A stretch of DNA of 64,000 nucleotides from Parelaphostrongylus tenuis (lineage: Eukaryota; Nematoda; Chromadorea; Rhabditida; Metastrongylidae), in the NCBI GenBank assembly GCA_019055375.1, contig JAHQIW010007342.1, positions 588,945 to 652,944 of the forward strand. Reading direction: 5' to 3'. The position numbers were made by a program, and so were the translations under genes. The notes beneath the pieces were generated by a model. That model was not told the origin of the DNA. It did no database searches and saw nothing but the letters and a program-made list of their open reading frames with translations. Of this stretch, positions 1 to 13,600 are shown one piece after another (position 1 is the first letter of the stretch; each line of letters starts with the position of its first letter).

Positions 1-605
1 AAGGAGTGTCAGTAATCACTCGAAAGCATAAATCTCTGGCTAACGCAGTACTCACTCACTTTTCGAAAAGACCACTTTATAGGCTTCATCAGAAGGAAAA
101 CATTTGTGTTTCACACGCGCACATTTCTCGCAGTTTAGAGCTCTTTCTTAGGACAGTTAGTAATCATTCGATAGCGTAAGATTCACCGAATCCAACGCTA
201 TCTGTATTTTCGAGGAAGTCCGTTCCTCTGCAGCGTAGCAGGAGAAATAAGTTTGATTCACATACATGAGTATGTGATCTTTGGCCAATTCACGGTTGGC
301 GGGGGGAGGGACAAAAGGGTGGCCGCGATTATCGATCGATGGCGCTACGTGAGGTGCGTTTCTGTATTTGAGTATAAATTGTTTTTTAGGCTTGGAAAAA
401 ACTCCAGATCAAACATCTGACTTTGATACTGATACTAAGATATTTTCTCTACGTGTTAATATGCTTTTCGTGTTTACAGCAAAGTGATAGTTGAAATGCG
501 CGACCGATGCGAAACATAATTTTGTTAAATTTTATAGCGTCATAAAAGAGTTTCCATAGAACCAGCTGCGTTTGCGAAAAGGTCGATATTTGAGTCTCAA
601 ATGAT
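1..605. repeat. MITE family A, copy cut by the window start
   Basis: This stretch matches 4535-5175 over most of its length. Shared blocks include AGTAATCATTCGATAGCGTAA, a CATTTGTGT...ACGCGC block, a GCAGCGTAGCAGG block and a closing CAAAGTGATAG...AAACATAATT block. It is about 600 bp of A-family MITE whose left end lies outside the window. Confidence 0.7.
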
Positions 606-855
606 TAGTAACTTTAGTAGTAACTTTCTGTATGAAAAAAATCATGTGCAGCGAAAGGGATATGATTGAAAATCTCTGCTACCGAACGAAAAAGAATCGT
701 TTTTATTCTATTTATGATATTTCCACCAGTATGTGCGATGCTTTTGCGAAGATGTGTCACCATTTGTTGTTAGTGAAGGCAACGTCATATCACATATATA
801 ACTACAGATCATGTACCATATTGGAAGTTACTACAACTACATGTATCTGGTAGGA
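606..855. other. AT-rich stretch, nothing recognised
   Basis: I see no exon, RNA or repeat here that I can support. The 73-codon open frame at 632-853 has no recognisable sequence and no convincing splice sites. Confidence 0.4.
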
Positions 856-1132
856 GCACATGTGACGCAACGGTCAGAGGTGCCCTGCGGCACACACGTG
901 GTTGTTGGTTCGATCGCGTGCCCAAGGCCCAGCAAGCCTTCCATCTCTCCGAGTTAGGTGGATGGGTACCCAACTGTTTGATAATAAAGGAGCACTGACT
1001 TGGTGCATTGATTGGGCAATGAAAGTCGTTACAAAAACGAGATGCATTCAATCACTTCTTATGGTTGTTGACCAAGTCGAGTGCATGGCTCACTCCCGAG
1101 GATTGTCCAACGCCGAGAGCTTTATCCCTCTA
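856..1132 (+). repeat. tRNA-derived SINE, family S1 (diverged copy)
   Basis: The head GACGCAACGGTCAGAGGTGC and the promoter-like GGTTCGATCGCGTGC correspond to the S1 copy at 43731-44030. The downstream order is also the same: CCAGCAAGCC, GCACTGACTTGG, ATGCATTCAATCAC, GAGTGCATGG and GCCGAGAGCTTTATCC. Many substitutions show it is old. It lies in the intron upstream of the first visible PAM exon. Confidence 0.75.
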
Positions 1133-1605
1133 TGTTTTGAAGGGCTATTAAAGATTGATAAATTCAATATACGTCTATCAGCACAAGCAAATCACATAAT
1201 CGCAATATTCATATTCGTTTCTAGCTAATATCGCATCGATTCTTGCTTGTACATCATAAAAATGGGGTCACGTGAAGCGAATTTACGCACTCAAATAAAT
1301 CATGCTACCATTTCTTTTTTTAACTATAGATTCCACTTAAAGTGTTGCAGCGCAGACCTCACGATAGCTCGAAAAGATTTATATAAGTTTTTTTCATATT
1401 ATTTTGTGTTTTATTACGCTAAACTGATGTCTTCGATGAACATTTTCGATATGATCTCGTAGTAATGTTCTAGATCCAATGATGTTTAGCTTTCTCCAAA
1501 AAATTCGACTCCAGACTAGAGTTGAACTCGCGTTCCGCTCAATATTATGTTTTAAATATCTCAATGTACTAGAAGTGTTCATCCTACCTATATCTTCTGT
1601 TACAG
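1133..1605. other. Intronic sequence upstream of the first PAM exon
   Basis: Mostly AT-rich and featureless. A decayed tRNA-like T-arm of the S3 family (minus strand, GAGTTGAACTCGCG at about 1521-1534) is visible. The stretch ends in the acceptor TTCTGTTACAG at 1605. Confidence 0.4.
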
Positions 1606-4600
1606 ATCCCGTTCGGAGTTGTTGAAGAGAGTGCGCTTACCACTATTGGAGACGTGAAACTTGGGCAAGTTGTTGGCCTGTCTTTTATGGAGAACAATAT
1701 AGTTATATTTCATCGCGGTGGGCGCGTGTGGGATCAAAGGTATGACTTGAATGCCAGTTCTTATATTTGATGCTCATTATCGATGCAGTGACAACAAATA
1801 ACTTGTATCTGGCTGTGCAAAGTGATTTTAATGCGTGCTTCCTGAAAATAGATTGGCTTGTGAAGTTTCGACCTCAAAGTACCCTAGAAGAAAGAGAAAC
1901 CATAGCCTCAAGAAATCCTATTGGATTTTCTTTTTGAGAAACAACTACCCTTATCTGATTGAATATCCTTTTTTTAACTTTCAGTCTTTTCAACCTCTTT
2001 TTCTTTCTAGAGGGGAAATTTAGAACCGTGGTACGAAGACGAAGGATTTTGTCCAAATTGGCGCAATGATCCTTGAGTGTACAACCGCTATGGTCTGGTA
2101 GAAAGATTAGAAAAGTTTTGCGTACATTTATGACGCTCCGATTATTGAGAAATATCGAAAGTTATCGAAAAACAACACGGTCCTAGAGGTGTTCGTCTTG
2201 TTGTCAACCAATATATACATCAATTTATCCATATACGTTTAGATGCGTGTATATACATGCATGTATGAATGTGTCTACATATATACATCTATGTATATAT
2301 ACACAAATATACATGCATATGTGTTTACGCATATGTATGCATATATATATGCTTGTATATACATTTATATTTAGATCAACACTAAATTTACAAATGAGTT
2401 TGTTTTCTAGCACATTCGATCAAGATAATGTTCTGGTGGATAAGACGCCTATAAAGGAGGATGTCATACTGATCGCTTCAATAGAAGGAAATCAGACCCG
2501 CATCGTGAAGAAACTCGGGAAAAACAAGTATGTCGGTTTTCATGTCCAGGATGTTAAGCGAATTTTGAGATTTTGTAGCAGTAAATTATGAGTGTGAAAG
2601 TGGAACTATAATCCCCTTAAGCACTAGCATGCTCTTCAAGGCATACGGCTTTTTAAGAATTATATATTATCGTCGTTCCACTTCAAGCGAGCTGTCATCA
2701 TTTGATATCACTGGCCACTATATCCCTTCCTGCGGCGATAAAATTCATCTTATAGGCGTAGATAGTCGTAAATCGAATATGGTCACGATGAAGCTAGTAA
2801 AATTCTTCCCATCATGGTGTTCTTACCACTCAACTCTGCAACAAAGGTTAATAGGTTGGAGAAAAGTTCTGAAAAAAGGCTTCTAACTTTTTTTGGGTGT
2901 CGACCATTTTACGTGTCTTTGGGCTCATTTGAAAGTCCGTCTTCTCCCGCGTTGATTGGTATATAATTTATCTACTTATTCCAAGATGGAGTTAACAAGC
3001 GAGCAAGTTAGGTTGTTGATGATGACGAATGGCTGTTGGGTTCATATGCAAAGGTGGCAAGTGAACGCGTCAATCTGGCTTAGGGCGAAGACACAGTTGG
3101 CAGAAGTAGTGTTTAGTAGTAAAGTATGAGTAGTAAAAATGAAAGTCTGGCTATTGGTTTTGGAATTTCCAGATTGGAATCTAGGTGTGGCGATTTTTTT
3201 TGTGAAGGAGTAATAGAGGTGTTTGACTGATTGAATTGCAGAAAACTTAACGTTCCCAGGCTTTGAAGAAGGCGAACTGCCGAAACGTCAGATTGAACAA
3301 AGATCATTGTAACACCTCGTTTAGGCTTAAAAAAGAAAAATAGGAATTATTAAACATATCGAGGTTAATAGATAGTCGGTCTTGAGAATTATTAGTTTTA
3401 TTTTGGTTCGGGTGCAATAGATGCATAAATAAATGTTTTTCAAGTCATTTTCAGAGCTTTTTTTCTAACCCTTTCAATAAAAAATATGCATCCCGTTCTT
3501 CTTTTTATACAAAGTCTTGCTCAAAACGTGCTCAGAAGTGGATATCGTGCTACGAAAGATGCTTAAAACTTTGAAACAAATGGGGGGAGCTTCGTACAAC
3601 GATTATTGAGTTCACAACCTTTTGGAGAAATTCAGTTACCTAGAGATTATCTGTTATTATCAAAATTTAAGATCGAATCGTATGTATTTTGAAACTGGTT
3701 TTCTTCGATATTTACAATGGAAGATGTTAGCAAAAACGTTTCTTTTTTCATACCAGGTTCTACCTTCCGCATGGGATCCATGTGGATAAACATGGCTTTC
3801 TCTATACAACAGATCTAGGCTCACATACAGTGGCGAAGTGGAAAATCAATGAAGACGGTTGAGTGGCAATTATTATATTTGGTAATCGCTAAATATGAAT
3901 ACAAAAGCAATACGCTGGGCTATCAGTCATGTGGCTTTTGATCAAACAAAACTTCTTTATATTTGGATACGATTAGAATATCCTGCTCCTTATGAGTTTT
4001 CACACTTATTAGGGGTGATTCTTTTCAAAGAAAAGGAGCACATTCAATTGAAAGGAACATTTTGATAGATCTTTTGGAAGAAACTTATAAGTAGACAAAC
4101 TTTTCGACAAAATCACGATTTAGTGAAAGAGCTAATAGATTTTCAAAGATGAAAGATAAGTTTGCTCTTCAAATCTCATGAAATTTTCGTGTTGAAACCA
4201 AAAATTGCTCTTACATCTTGCGATTACTCAGATGGCTTTTCATTGTAGCGTTTTCCTATCTATTGTGTAACGTGTAAAACGTAGGGATTTCAGAATTGGA
4301 TCTTATATGGGAGAGTGGAGAGAAACTGGTGCCAAATGGCGATGGATATCACTTCTGCAAGCCTACAGCGGTGGTGGAGCTCAACGAAGACATTTTCGTT
4401 TCTGACGGTTACTGTAACAGTAAAATTGTCCAGCTTGATGGAGCGACTGGTAAGCGAAAGGTAAGAGTTCTGGTTCTTTGCAATTATCGGGGACAAATGA
4501 ATATTCTATGCCATTCGTTGGAAACGAAATTTTCATAAGAGTGTTAGTAATCTGGCTGTTCTCTGAAAAACCTTGTCAAAATACTGTAGTAGAAAGAAAA

Positions 4601-7600
4601 CATTTGTGTATCACGTGCGCGTCTTTCACGCAAAGCAGAACTCTTTCCTCAGAATGTCTGAAAATTATTTTCTGAGCCGTGCAAGTGGTTTGTTATGGGC
4701 ACTTGTACAGCCCAAAACATACGTTTCGGTTTTGGCAGCCTCCTTAGTCCTTCCTCAAGTTATGGGTAATCACTCGATGTTGTAACTTCCCATGATTCCA
4801 ACGCTATGCTTATTCTTTGGAAAAACCTTTTTTTTGGCAGTGTAGCAGGGAAAATAAGATTAGTTCACATACACGGGCGCTTTGTGGCCAATCTATGGGT
4901 GGGAGCGAGGTGCTAGAGACATGCTTGGGGTTTTAACACGGCGATGGATGAATGGAGCTTCGGCGGGTCGTATGTGTAGTGCGATTTTTGTTATTCAAAC
5001 AGGAATTCTTTATCCGCTTTGAAACAAGCTCCAGATACAACTTATGATTCTGATACCACTAGATTTCCTCTACACGTCCATATGCTTTCCATACTTCCAG
5101 CAAAGTAACAGTGAAAACGCGCGGTCGGTTTGAAACATAATTCCATCTTGAATTTTACAGCGTTGAAAAAGGGTTTTTTGAAAAATGAGTGCTAACGCTG
5201 TAGCCAAGATTTCCAGCTTTTAAATGGTTACTAACAGTCTTATGCAACAAAGTTTTTGTTGTGCGAATGGCGTCGAGTAATTCATTGGTCTCCAGACAAG
5301 CGAAAAGAACCTAATTTTTGATGTAATTTTCATATAACTTTGGCAAAAAAATAGGGAACATGAAAGTTTTAGTATGACTTCGGTCAGCCCGGAAATGGTC
5401 CGTCGCAGTTTAATCTTCCACACGATATCGTCTTAACCACGGGAACCGCTGATCACCTGTTGGTTGCGGACCGTGAGAATGGTCGTGTACAGGAACTATC
5501 CACCCGTGGGGACTTCATTATGGAATGGGCTTCAAGGTAATCCATGAATGAAGGAAAGAATGGTCTGAAGGTTTTCCATGATCTGAGAATGGTTTCAGTC
5601 TCTTCACAAATATATATTCCATTGATGCTCATGATGGATACATCTTCATGGTGCCTGGACGTAGAGATCAATCTGTGGGTCGTTGTTTTGTATCTGTCGA
5701 GACTTCTTATTCACTAGCGAGATGAAGAAGCTAAATTAGAGAACGAGATGGAAGGACATTTTTTTAGGGACCAATTCATGTGTACGTGGGTCGTGTTTAC
5801 CTTGGTTTCTATGAATATAGTTTTGGCCCAACTAGCCGTCCATTCGGAATGCCACATGTTATACGGGTCACTGCTGACGGACACCGGATTTTGGTAGGCG
5901 ATGCTGCTATTGGTAAATCTACTCTCTGGGTGTTCCGGGTAAGACATTTTGTTCTAGACAAATTTTCATGTTTATGACAAAAAGCCTAGATGAGATAAGA
6001 TTCTTCCAAAGATTTACGTGTTATCCACAACACTACTGCGGCCCACACATTGATTGTCTCGTTTTGATTGCTTTGAATGTCTCGTTTTGATTGTCATATT
6101 TTGACCCTATTGGTGGTATCAGCGATCACCTGTCAACGGGATCTGCTGAATGGTTACCATGATGTTATAATGTTGAGAGCTGAAAATGGCTGGGAGAAAG
6201 GCAAAATGAGGGGTTTGAGTGGTGTGAAGGATAGCACGTGAGTATTCGGTAAGGTGAACACGAGTTCGAATCACATCTGAGGCTCTCAGTTTTCACATAT
6301 CGTAGTCATCCTTGTAGTTGTATTTTACATCATGCCCTGTAATGAGAAGAAGTAGGCAGTGAGTTGAATTTATATTCGTCCGATACTGTTCTGTTACTTT
6401 TGACTAATTAAATAGTAGTTTGATTGAATAAATTCAAATGTCTACATGTAGCTCATCACCTTAAGTTTGAAAATGACTTTCGTCAGAAGAAACTCTTCTC
6501 CTGTAAGAAGCAAAATTTATCTGTATCGAATTTACATCATGATAGTATATAACATAACAATAATATGAAGTTTTGAATGGCTGAACAACTTATGTGAACA
6601 GTCGTTTTTTTTTATTGAGTAAATATTGGGGCGGAAGATTTTGCTTGTTTTGCACGGGTTGGTTTTGTAGGAGATCAAATGGAAGTTTTTAGCCAACAAT
6701 CTTTGAGCAAACAATCATTGCATGAGTCGTCTCATTAGCCAAATTAAGTGTTCAAATCAAGTTATTCGTAACTAGTATAATATATGCGATAATTTCTGAG
6801 GAACATAGCTGTGAAGCATTTTTTACAGGCCGAAAAACGATGTCGTTATAACCCTGTTTATTTTGAAGCTGACGTTTCGGCAATTTTGCTCTTTTCAGAA
6901 CTTGAAAAAGTTAGGTTGTCCTCATCCAGTTGGCCAATGATTTATTCTGTTGAAATACTATTAAGGTGTGAGATCAGCTGTGTCGTGAGCGACCTGATCT
7001 TTCCAGACTCTAAGCAAAGTGAAAGCGCCGAAATGTCAGCTGTACAAACAAACTGTATTATAACAACCTCGTGTTTTGACTTATGAAAAAAAGCTGTGAA
7101 CTACAACTAACACTGAGTTTAATTAATAGATGGTTTTAGGAATAACTGTGAGCTCTTTCAACCATATGTTCACTGGTGAATACGTTTTAGATACAACGTG
7201 AACACGATCCTCCAGCAATGGGTGGTTCAATGTGGCATTCATCTCACGTAAAGTCGACAAGTACCGGAAACAGTGGTATCCTGCTTTCTCTTGTTTTTGC
7301 TGCATTGGTTATCGGATTAGTCGTGCTTTGTCGGCGGCAATTAACACGTGTCTTCAGTCGTGGTCATCCGAACTTCGATAGAAAGGTACGATATAGAAAA
7401 TATGCGTGCTGTAGTCATGTTTTGACATTCATTTGACCACGGCATGGATAATCATTACCTTGGTTAATCAGTAAGCTTGGATTGAGTTGCCAGTTGATTT
7501 TTGCGATCTAAGTATTGTTCATAACATCAAGTCGTATCGATCGGATTGAAGCAGCTTCGTGGGAAAGAACGTTTTCAATATGTGGAGTGCTGTGCAAAAA

Positions 7601-10600
7601 CGTTTGCGTCGGCCGGGATTCGAACCCAGATCTCACTCTTTCCGGGAGCGTATGCTAACCGTTGCACGTTAGCATACGCTCCCGGAAAGAGTGAGATCTG
7701 GGCACTCCACATATTGGGTATACTATGAACATCATACCACTGCAAGTGGCAGTCAAAATAGAAAGAATTTAGAACGTTTTCAGTGAACTTCTATGAAAAA
7801 AAAACTTTTTGTTTCCATGATGTATCCGTTGCATAGCAGATGATGGCTGAACATAACAGAGCAAATCGGTTTACAGTTAATTTTTATTTAGATTATCATC
7901 CTTGGTTTACTAGTAAACTTATGCAAAGTTGCTATAAATCTTGCTTGTGTAGAGCTTCATTTTACTTGATTTGATCAAAAGCGATTACGGAAAGTCACAT
8001 CGACTGAAGTAGCTGCTGTAAACATTCTGGTTGAAGCATCTCGTTTCCTAGGCAAGATGACATTTTGCTCAATTAAAGCAGCTATGTGTTAACAAATCAA
8101 TGAACATTAAAATTGACTACCGCTTGTGTTTGTGAAGCTACGATTTAACGCTTCAGTTCTATCTACATTTAAATACATCTGTGTATACTCACATCTATCA
8201 TCTTCTTTAATCTCCTTGGTTATTTCATCTTATTAAGTATGCCTGCTTTTGAATTTCGTGTTCTCAAGCAAATAACTTGTTCTCAATATTATCCAGGTTT
8301 TATTGTGTCAAAATAGAAAGTTTTGATCCCTACGTTAACTTTTTGGGCGCGACGCGGCTCACTTTGAATAACGCCCGTTCTGCTGAGGTTCTGTAATCGC
8401 GGCTCTCGTTTAGAGACAAATCTGTGTTAGCGTGGATCGCAATGAAGTTGAGGAAATTTATCCACTGAATTTAGCTTCTAAGAGCACATCATTACTAAAT
8501 CATGGAATATCACTGAAGAGACTTCTATGAAAATTTTTTTCTAATAAAAGCAACACCCCTGTGTCCAGAATTTTTCTAGTTCTAATATTTCAATAAAAAA
8601 CCACATACATCTAGAAAGGAACATATTTCGAGCTGCTAATGGAATTTTTTTTCTTTTCTGATGTTTCTGTGGTGATTTGTTGACTTAAGAAATGCTTATT
8701 GCGTGATTACGTTAGTAGACTGGTTTGTAAAAGGCTTTTGTGTACGTTCACGTAATGAAGCGGGATAACGTTTTGCTTTTGAAGTAATTAGCCAGTTGTT
8801 TCAACTCTAAAGCGGATTAATTTTTTTAAAATGAAAATTACGATTCTAGGATAACTTTATTAGATTGTTTATCGAAGGGCGCTCCATAAACGTATCTCCA
8901 TCAAGAAAATGCCCATTTTTACTCAAAATCCCCACTATGCAGTACGAAAGATTGATGTTTGGAAAAACAGTGCATTTCGAACTTTTTCCCACATCCTTTT
9001 GACGACTGTATAAAGATGTAATTCGAAAACAATTTCCATATTGTCGGGCTCTTAGAATAAACATGTGTGGAGGGGGCTCGGGTATGTACAACAAAATTCG
9101 TATTCATCAGTTTTCCAAAAGTGCATTTCCCTGACACTGCCATTATTTGTTAGGCTCAAAATGTTTATTTAGCAGATAATAATTTTTATCACATATTGAA
9201 TGACCACACTAAATTCCTACTAAGGAATAAAGTATAGGATGCTGCTTCATCGGTTTTAGCCACAAACGAGTCCCCTTCTCTTAACTTTCAGCAACTTCGA
9301 TTAATCATGCCTGTGGATTTCTGACGAGGCACTTGTCGCAACAAATGCAACTTCTCTTCTTGATTTTGATCAAAATACCTATACCTACCTCTTTCTGCAT
9401 GACTTTCAACTGATTCTTGTACAGTTTCCCCTGCATGAGCAGCTCCCTCAGCAAACTGAACCAAATCGGTCGGCCTGTCATGATGAGTGAAATACGTGTT
9501 TTTCCAACGGTTTTAGCTAGGAAAATCCTATTGACGAGTTCTAGCAGTAAGCGTTTCTTGTATAGCTTGTTCTCAACGCTCCTCATATTGTTGACTAGAC
9601 GCAAGTGAATTGGTCACACGGTGCCTTTCGGATCATCCGTTTCATGAGAAGACATCCCTGCATAGAGGATCCAACGCTAGAATATCTGCTACACGCACCG
9701 TCTGAGATAAAATCATCGAACGGGCAGTATTGTACACTCGATTGCTCCTGTCTGGTAAAACATGAATCCCATACTTTTCCTTTTCCGAGTGCAAGAATGT
9801 AAAACAATATAATCTGATAACATATTTTGAGCCTTTTATGAGGAAAGATGTTTCTTTATTCCACATCAGATCCTCAAATATCCTCCATGAAGTGCTCATA
9901 GTAGTTGGCGAGACTTTCACACCCGGGCAATGCATGGCCTCGAACACCGCTCCGGCGCTAGTTGAAAGGTGAAAATTTGGGAATGATCACAGTACTCACA
10001 TGTCTTAGAAATTACGCGGGTAAGCGAAAATGATATCCATTGGGAGGTGATGGCTCATCAGGTCTCTGATGTTTTCATAAACAGCTGGCGATAATTGGCT
10101 GCAGATGGTGTCATTGAAGCTATCTGGGCAGATGCAACTGGACGGAGTGCAGGAAGTCGTTTTGTGGGCATTCAACTAAAAAGAACTATGTAGAGCACAT
10201 AGAATCAGTGAGTGTGTTCAGTGGCTGAGGGCACCTCTACAAATTATGTTCAAAATAGAGAATAAATGGATAATAAAGTTGATATCAACGGAATGATAAA
10301 ACAAAGTTTGTATCATAATTCGGTAGGTTTTACAACTGTTGAAGTACACCAATAATTGTAAAATTATTGAGAGTTATCGTTGAAGTGGAGTTACATGGAA
10401 TAAACATCCTTAATTCTGACAAAAAGTTCTTTGTTTTGTAAATGTCTCGGCATTCTTCCCACTATCGAAAGTTTTATAGGAGTCTCTTTTTTCATATTCT
10501 ATATTTAAGAGATGATATAACCTTCCTCACTGACTATGGAAGTCTGAATTTCATTGCGAAAGTATAACTTGTGATAATTATGCGCTTTGCTTGCCGCGCG

Positions 10601-13600
10601 AATTTCAGCACGACGCCACTTGCTACCAAAGGCCGTACCTTAAGGGTAGACCCTTTGAGAATCCATGGTACATTTTGTATCGTCGCCATGCGGCGTTCCG
10701 TCTCACTCACCACCTGCTGTGATGGTAGCAACTGGTCTCGGGTCGCAATTATGTCGGCGGGTGCTATAATGTAAATTAGAGAATTTGATTGTTAAATTTA
10801 GGTTTCAACAGAGAATATCATCACTGAATGTTGATATCATTGAAGAGACTTCTTCAAGGTTTTTTTCGGTAAAATCAACGCCTATGTATTCTAAAAGTCA
10901 CTATATTCGGACCAAAAAACTAAATCGTTGCAGAATGGAACATATTTTCAACTCTCATACATTTTATTGATTCATGTTTTTGTAGTCATTCTATATTTGA
11001 TAGTTTACGAAATGCTGGTTTCATTACTAAGCTTGGCTTGTGAAAAACTTCAATAATACGTCCTATCATCGAAAAGAAGTCAATGTTTTATTTTTGAAGT
11101 ACTTATCCTGTTGTTTTGACTTTACAGTGGTTTCTTGGTAGTTGTATATTATATTTCTGACCCATATTCTTCATTCGTTTTACTGATGTTGTAAATCTGC
11201 TCAATATATTTTCAACAAATAGCAACTAATACAATTAACATCGATTAGCAACAATTTACCCCAAAAATCAATATCGACGAACAATTAGCAATTGGGATTA
11301 ATAAGTGATCAACACAGGCAAAAACTTAAAGCAGTCAAAAGCCAAATAGTACGTCCTAGATAGATCACCCTGTGCAATTCATAGGTACAATCCTCAAGTC
11401 GAGTATCAAGATCGTTTTGAATCATGTACTGGATGAGCAGTATGGAAACGAGAATACCACTACGATTAGAAAGAAAGATCTGGGGCACTGTAATAAACAT
11501 GAGATAACTCCCATGCATATCATGGGAAAACTGAAAATGTTTATATGGAGTTTTACCGAATACGCGTTTAATGTATCAAGACAATGGCAGACCGCACACT
11601 GCCAAAAAGACCAAAGACAAGTTCGATGAATCGAACGGAATCGGTGTTCTGCCGCATCCCTCCTACAGTCTAGACTGCTTCAATGCCACACTTTGAACAG
11701 TCGCCAATATGAATCGTTCGACGAAGTTGAAGAAGCTTGTCAAGAGTTTTTTATTCGAAGTTAAAGGAATGGTACTTAGACCAGATCCGCAACTTAATGG
11801 ACCGATGGTAGAAAGCCGTAGAAAACGACTGCCTTTATTTTGAAGAATAGCTCTCATTGTTTTCTTTTTTTGAATCCATGCATAAATTTTTGATTCTTTT
11901 ACAAGTGCCCCAGAACTTTCTTTGTAACTTTAACAATATTTACTTCACACTTAGCCTTGTATATGTTCTTTGAGCATGGTTCGTTAAGACAACGTTTATG
12001 TTTTCGTGGTTTGAGAGTTTCGGAACGCGACTGAATGTTAACCGAGGAGAGGCTTCTGGTATGTAGCTGAGGTGTACCTTGCACTTGAACCCGTCATATC
12101 CGTTTATCACATAATTCCTTTACAATCGCGTACTCAGTGTCACTGAAGGTATACTTCTCGAATAGGTGCACACAGCACAAAATTTATGTAAAGGAATAAT
12201 TACACTTTAATCGAATATGGTACTTGACACCTGGCTGAAAACTGAGAAATCTTTCTGGAGTTGTAGTGACTGATAAATATCGAAAACGATGTAATCTGCT
12301 ACTCGGAATAAGTATTCAACATATTCATTACAATTCCCATGGTTAGCACTTGTACCATAGTTTGCTTAGAGTTAGCGTTTGTGGTGTACAATTTCCAATT
12401 TCTCCGAATATCATTAACAATGAACGCAATAACATGCACAATACTCTTATGTTCCCTAGGATATCATTGGTTAACATAGCTTGGGCAAATGTGGAGTTAC
12501 CATAGATTGTTCTTAAGCTTAATACAGCAACATGCCGCGTGTGACGCATTGGTTAAAAGTACTGTGCGCCTACATGACGATCAATCCATCGTCGATGGTT
12601 TGATTCCGCGCTCAAGGGTCACTAGGCTTTTCAATCCTTGGGGGTCGCTAAATCGCTACCAGACTTGTTAGGGAGAACAGCAGCATTGAGTTAATACATC
12701 GATGGGCTACTGCGAGTCATTGTGAAGATCAGATATGCATTCAGTCACCTCAAATGAAGCTTTAAATTGAGGACGAATGCATGACGCATCTCCCAGGGAT
12801 TGATCAATGCCAAAAGCTTTTGTTACTAATAAACAATTGTGCAGGTTTGGCCTCCGGTTGTCTGGATCAGTGTTTCTCTTCACATGTAATAACTTCAAAT
12901 AACTCAAAATGAGCTATGCACTGATGTAAACCATGTATTAGAGAAATCACTCACATAGGTGGTGGAGATTATTATTCTTCGGATGCAGTTGAACGGATTA
13001 TTAGATCTCTGGTTTATATGTTGGCGGTCAGACCCACCTGTACGTTTTCACACTTAAGTTATTTGGACAAGTGGCAATTGGATCGGGTGCAGGAAATAGT
13101 CTTAAGGGCACTCAACTAAAACAAATACGTAATTTTAGTGTATGTGTCTATTGTCAAAAGAAAAGATGTGTTCATAATAGAGAATGAACGGGTGACAAAA
13201 ATTTTTTACTGATAAAACCTACACCGTATACACCTCGTGTTTGGCTTAAAGAAGAATTTAAGAAATTGTATTGAAGCATGCCGAGGCTAATAGACACTCG
13301 GTCTTGGGAACTGATATAAGGATCAAACAGTCTATCCTATATACCCACTGTTTTTGAGTACTATGCAAAACTTCCGCTTCAGGCAGGACTCGAACCTGCA
13401 CCTCGCTCTATCCGGGAGCGCGTGCTCTATCCGTTACACTACTAATACCCATTTTGCACAGCACTCGTTCTACGCTACAGCGCATCTATCTGTCGGCCGC
13501 CAGCCGTCAAAAAATAATAAGTCATTATTTTGTAATTGTTCTGGCATTGTATTTTCTGCCAATATATTTACTGAAGTCTTTTTATTCATATTCTGTCTTT

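Noticed and set aside
2225..2591. Open frames through the first satellite, both strands
   Set aside because: The Tyr/Ile/Met/Cys-rich part is translated satellite. Only 2411-2527 is real, as a PAM exon.
4450..4460. Alternative PAM exon 4 donor G|GTAAGC at 4450
   Set aside because: Phase 1 would read TATGAC of exon 5 as a stop. Only the donor at 4461 keeps the frame.
9806..9836. Second copy of the ribozyme element (similar to its outer end)
   Set aside because: Only about 25 bases resemble the end (AATCTGATA, ACATATTTTGAGCC), with no hammerhead nearby. Probably chance or a decayed scrap.
9305..9947. Nested gene on the minus strand inside the PAM intron
   Set aside because: Two adjacent frames look mildly protein-like but match no family I know and would need an unsupported frame change.
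10060..10080. Another hammerhead core (CTGATGAG on the minus strand)
   Set aside because: No stem II or GAAA follows at the needed distance.
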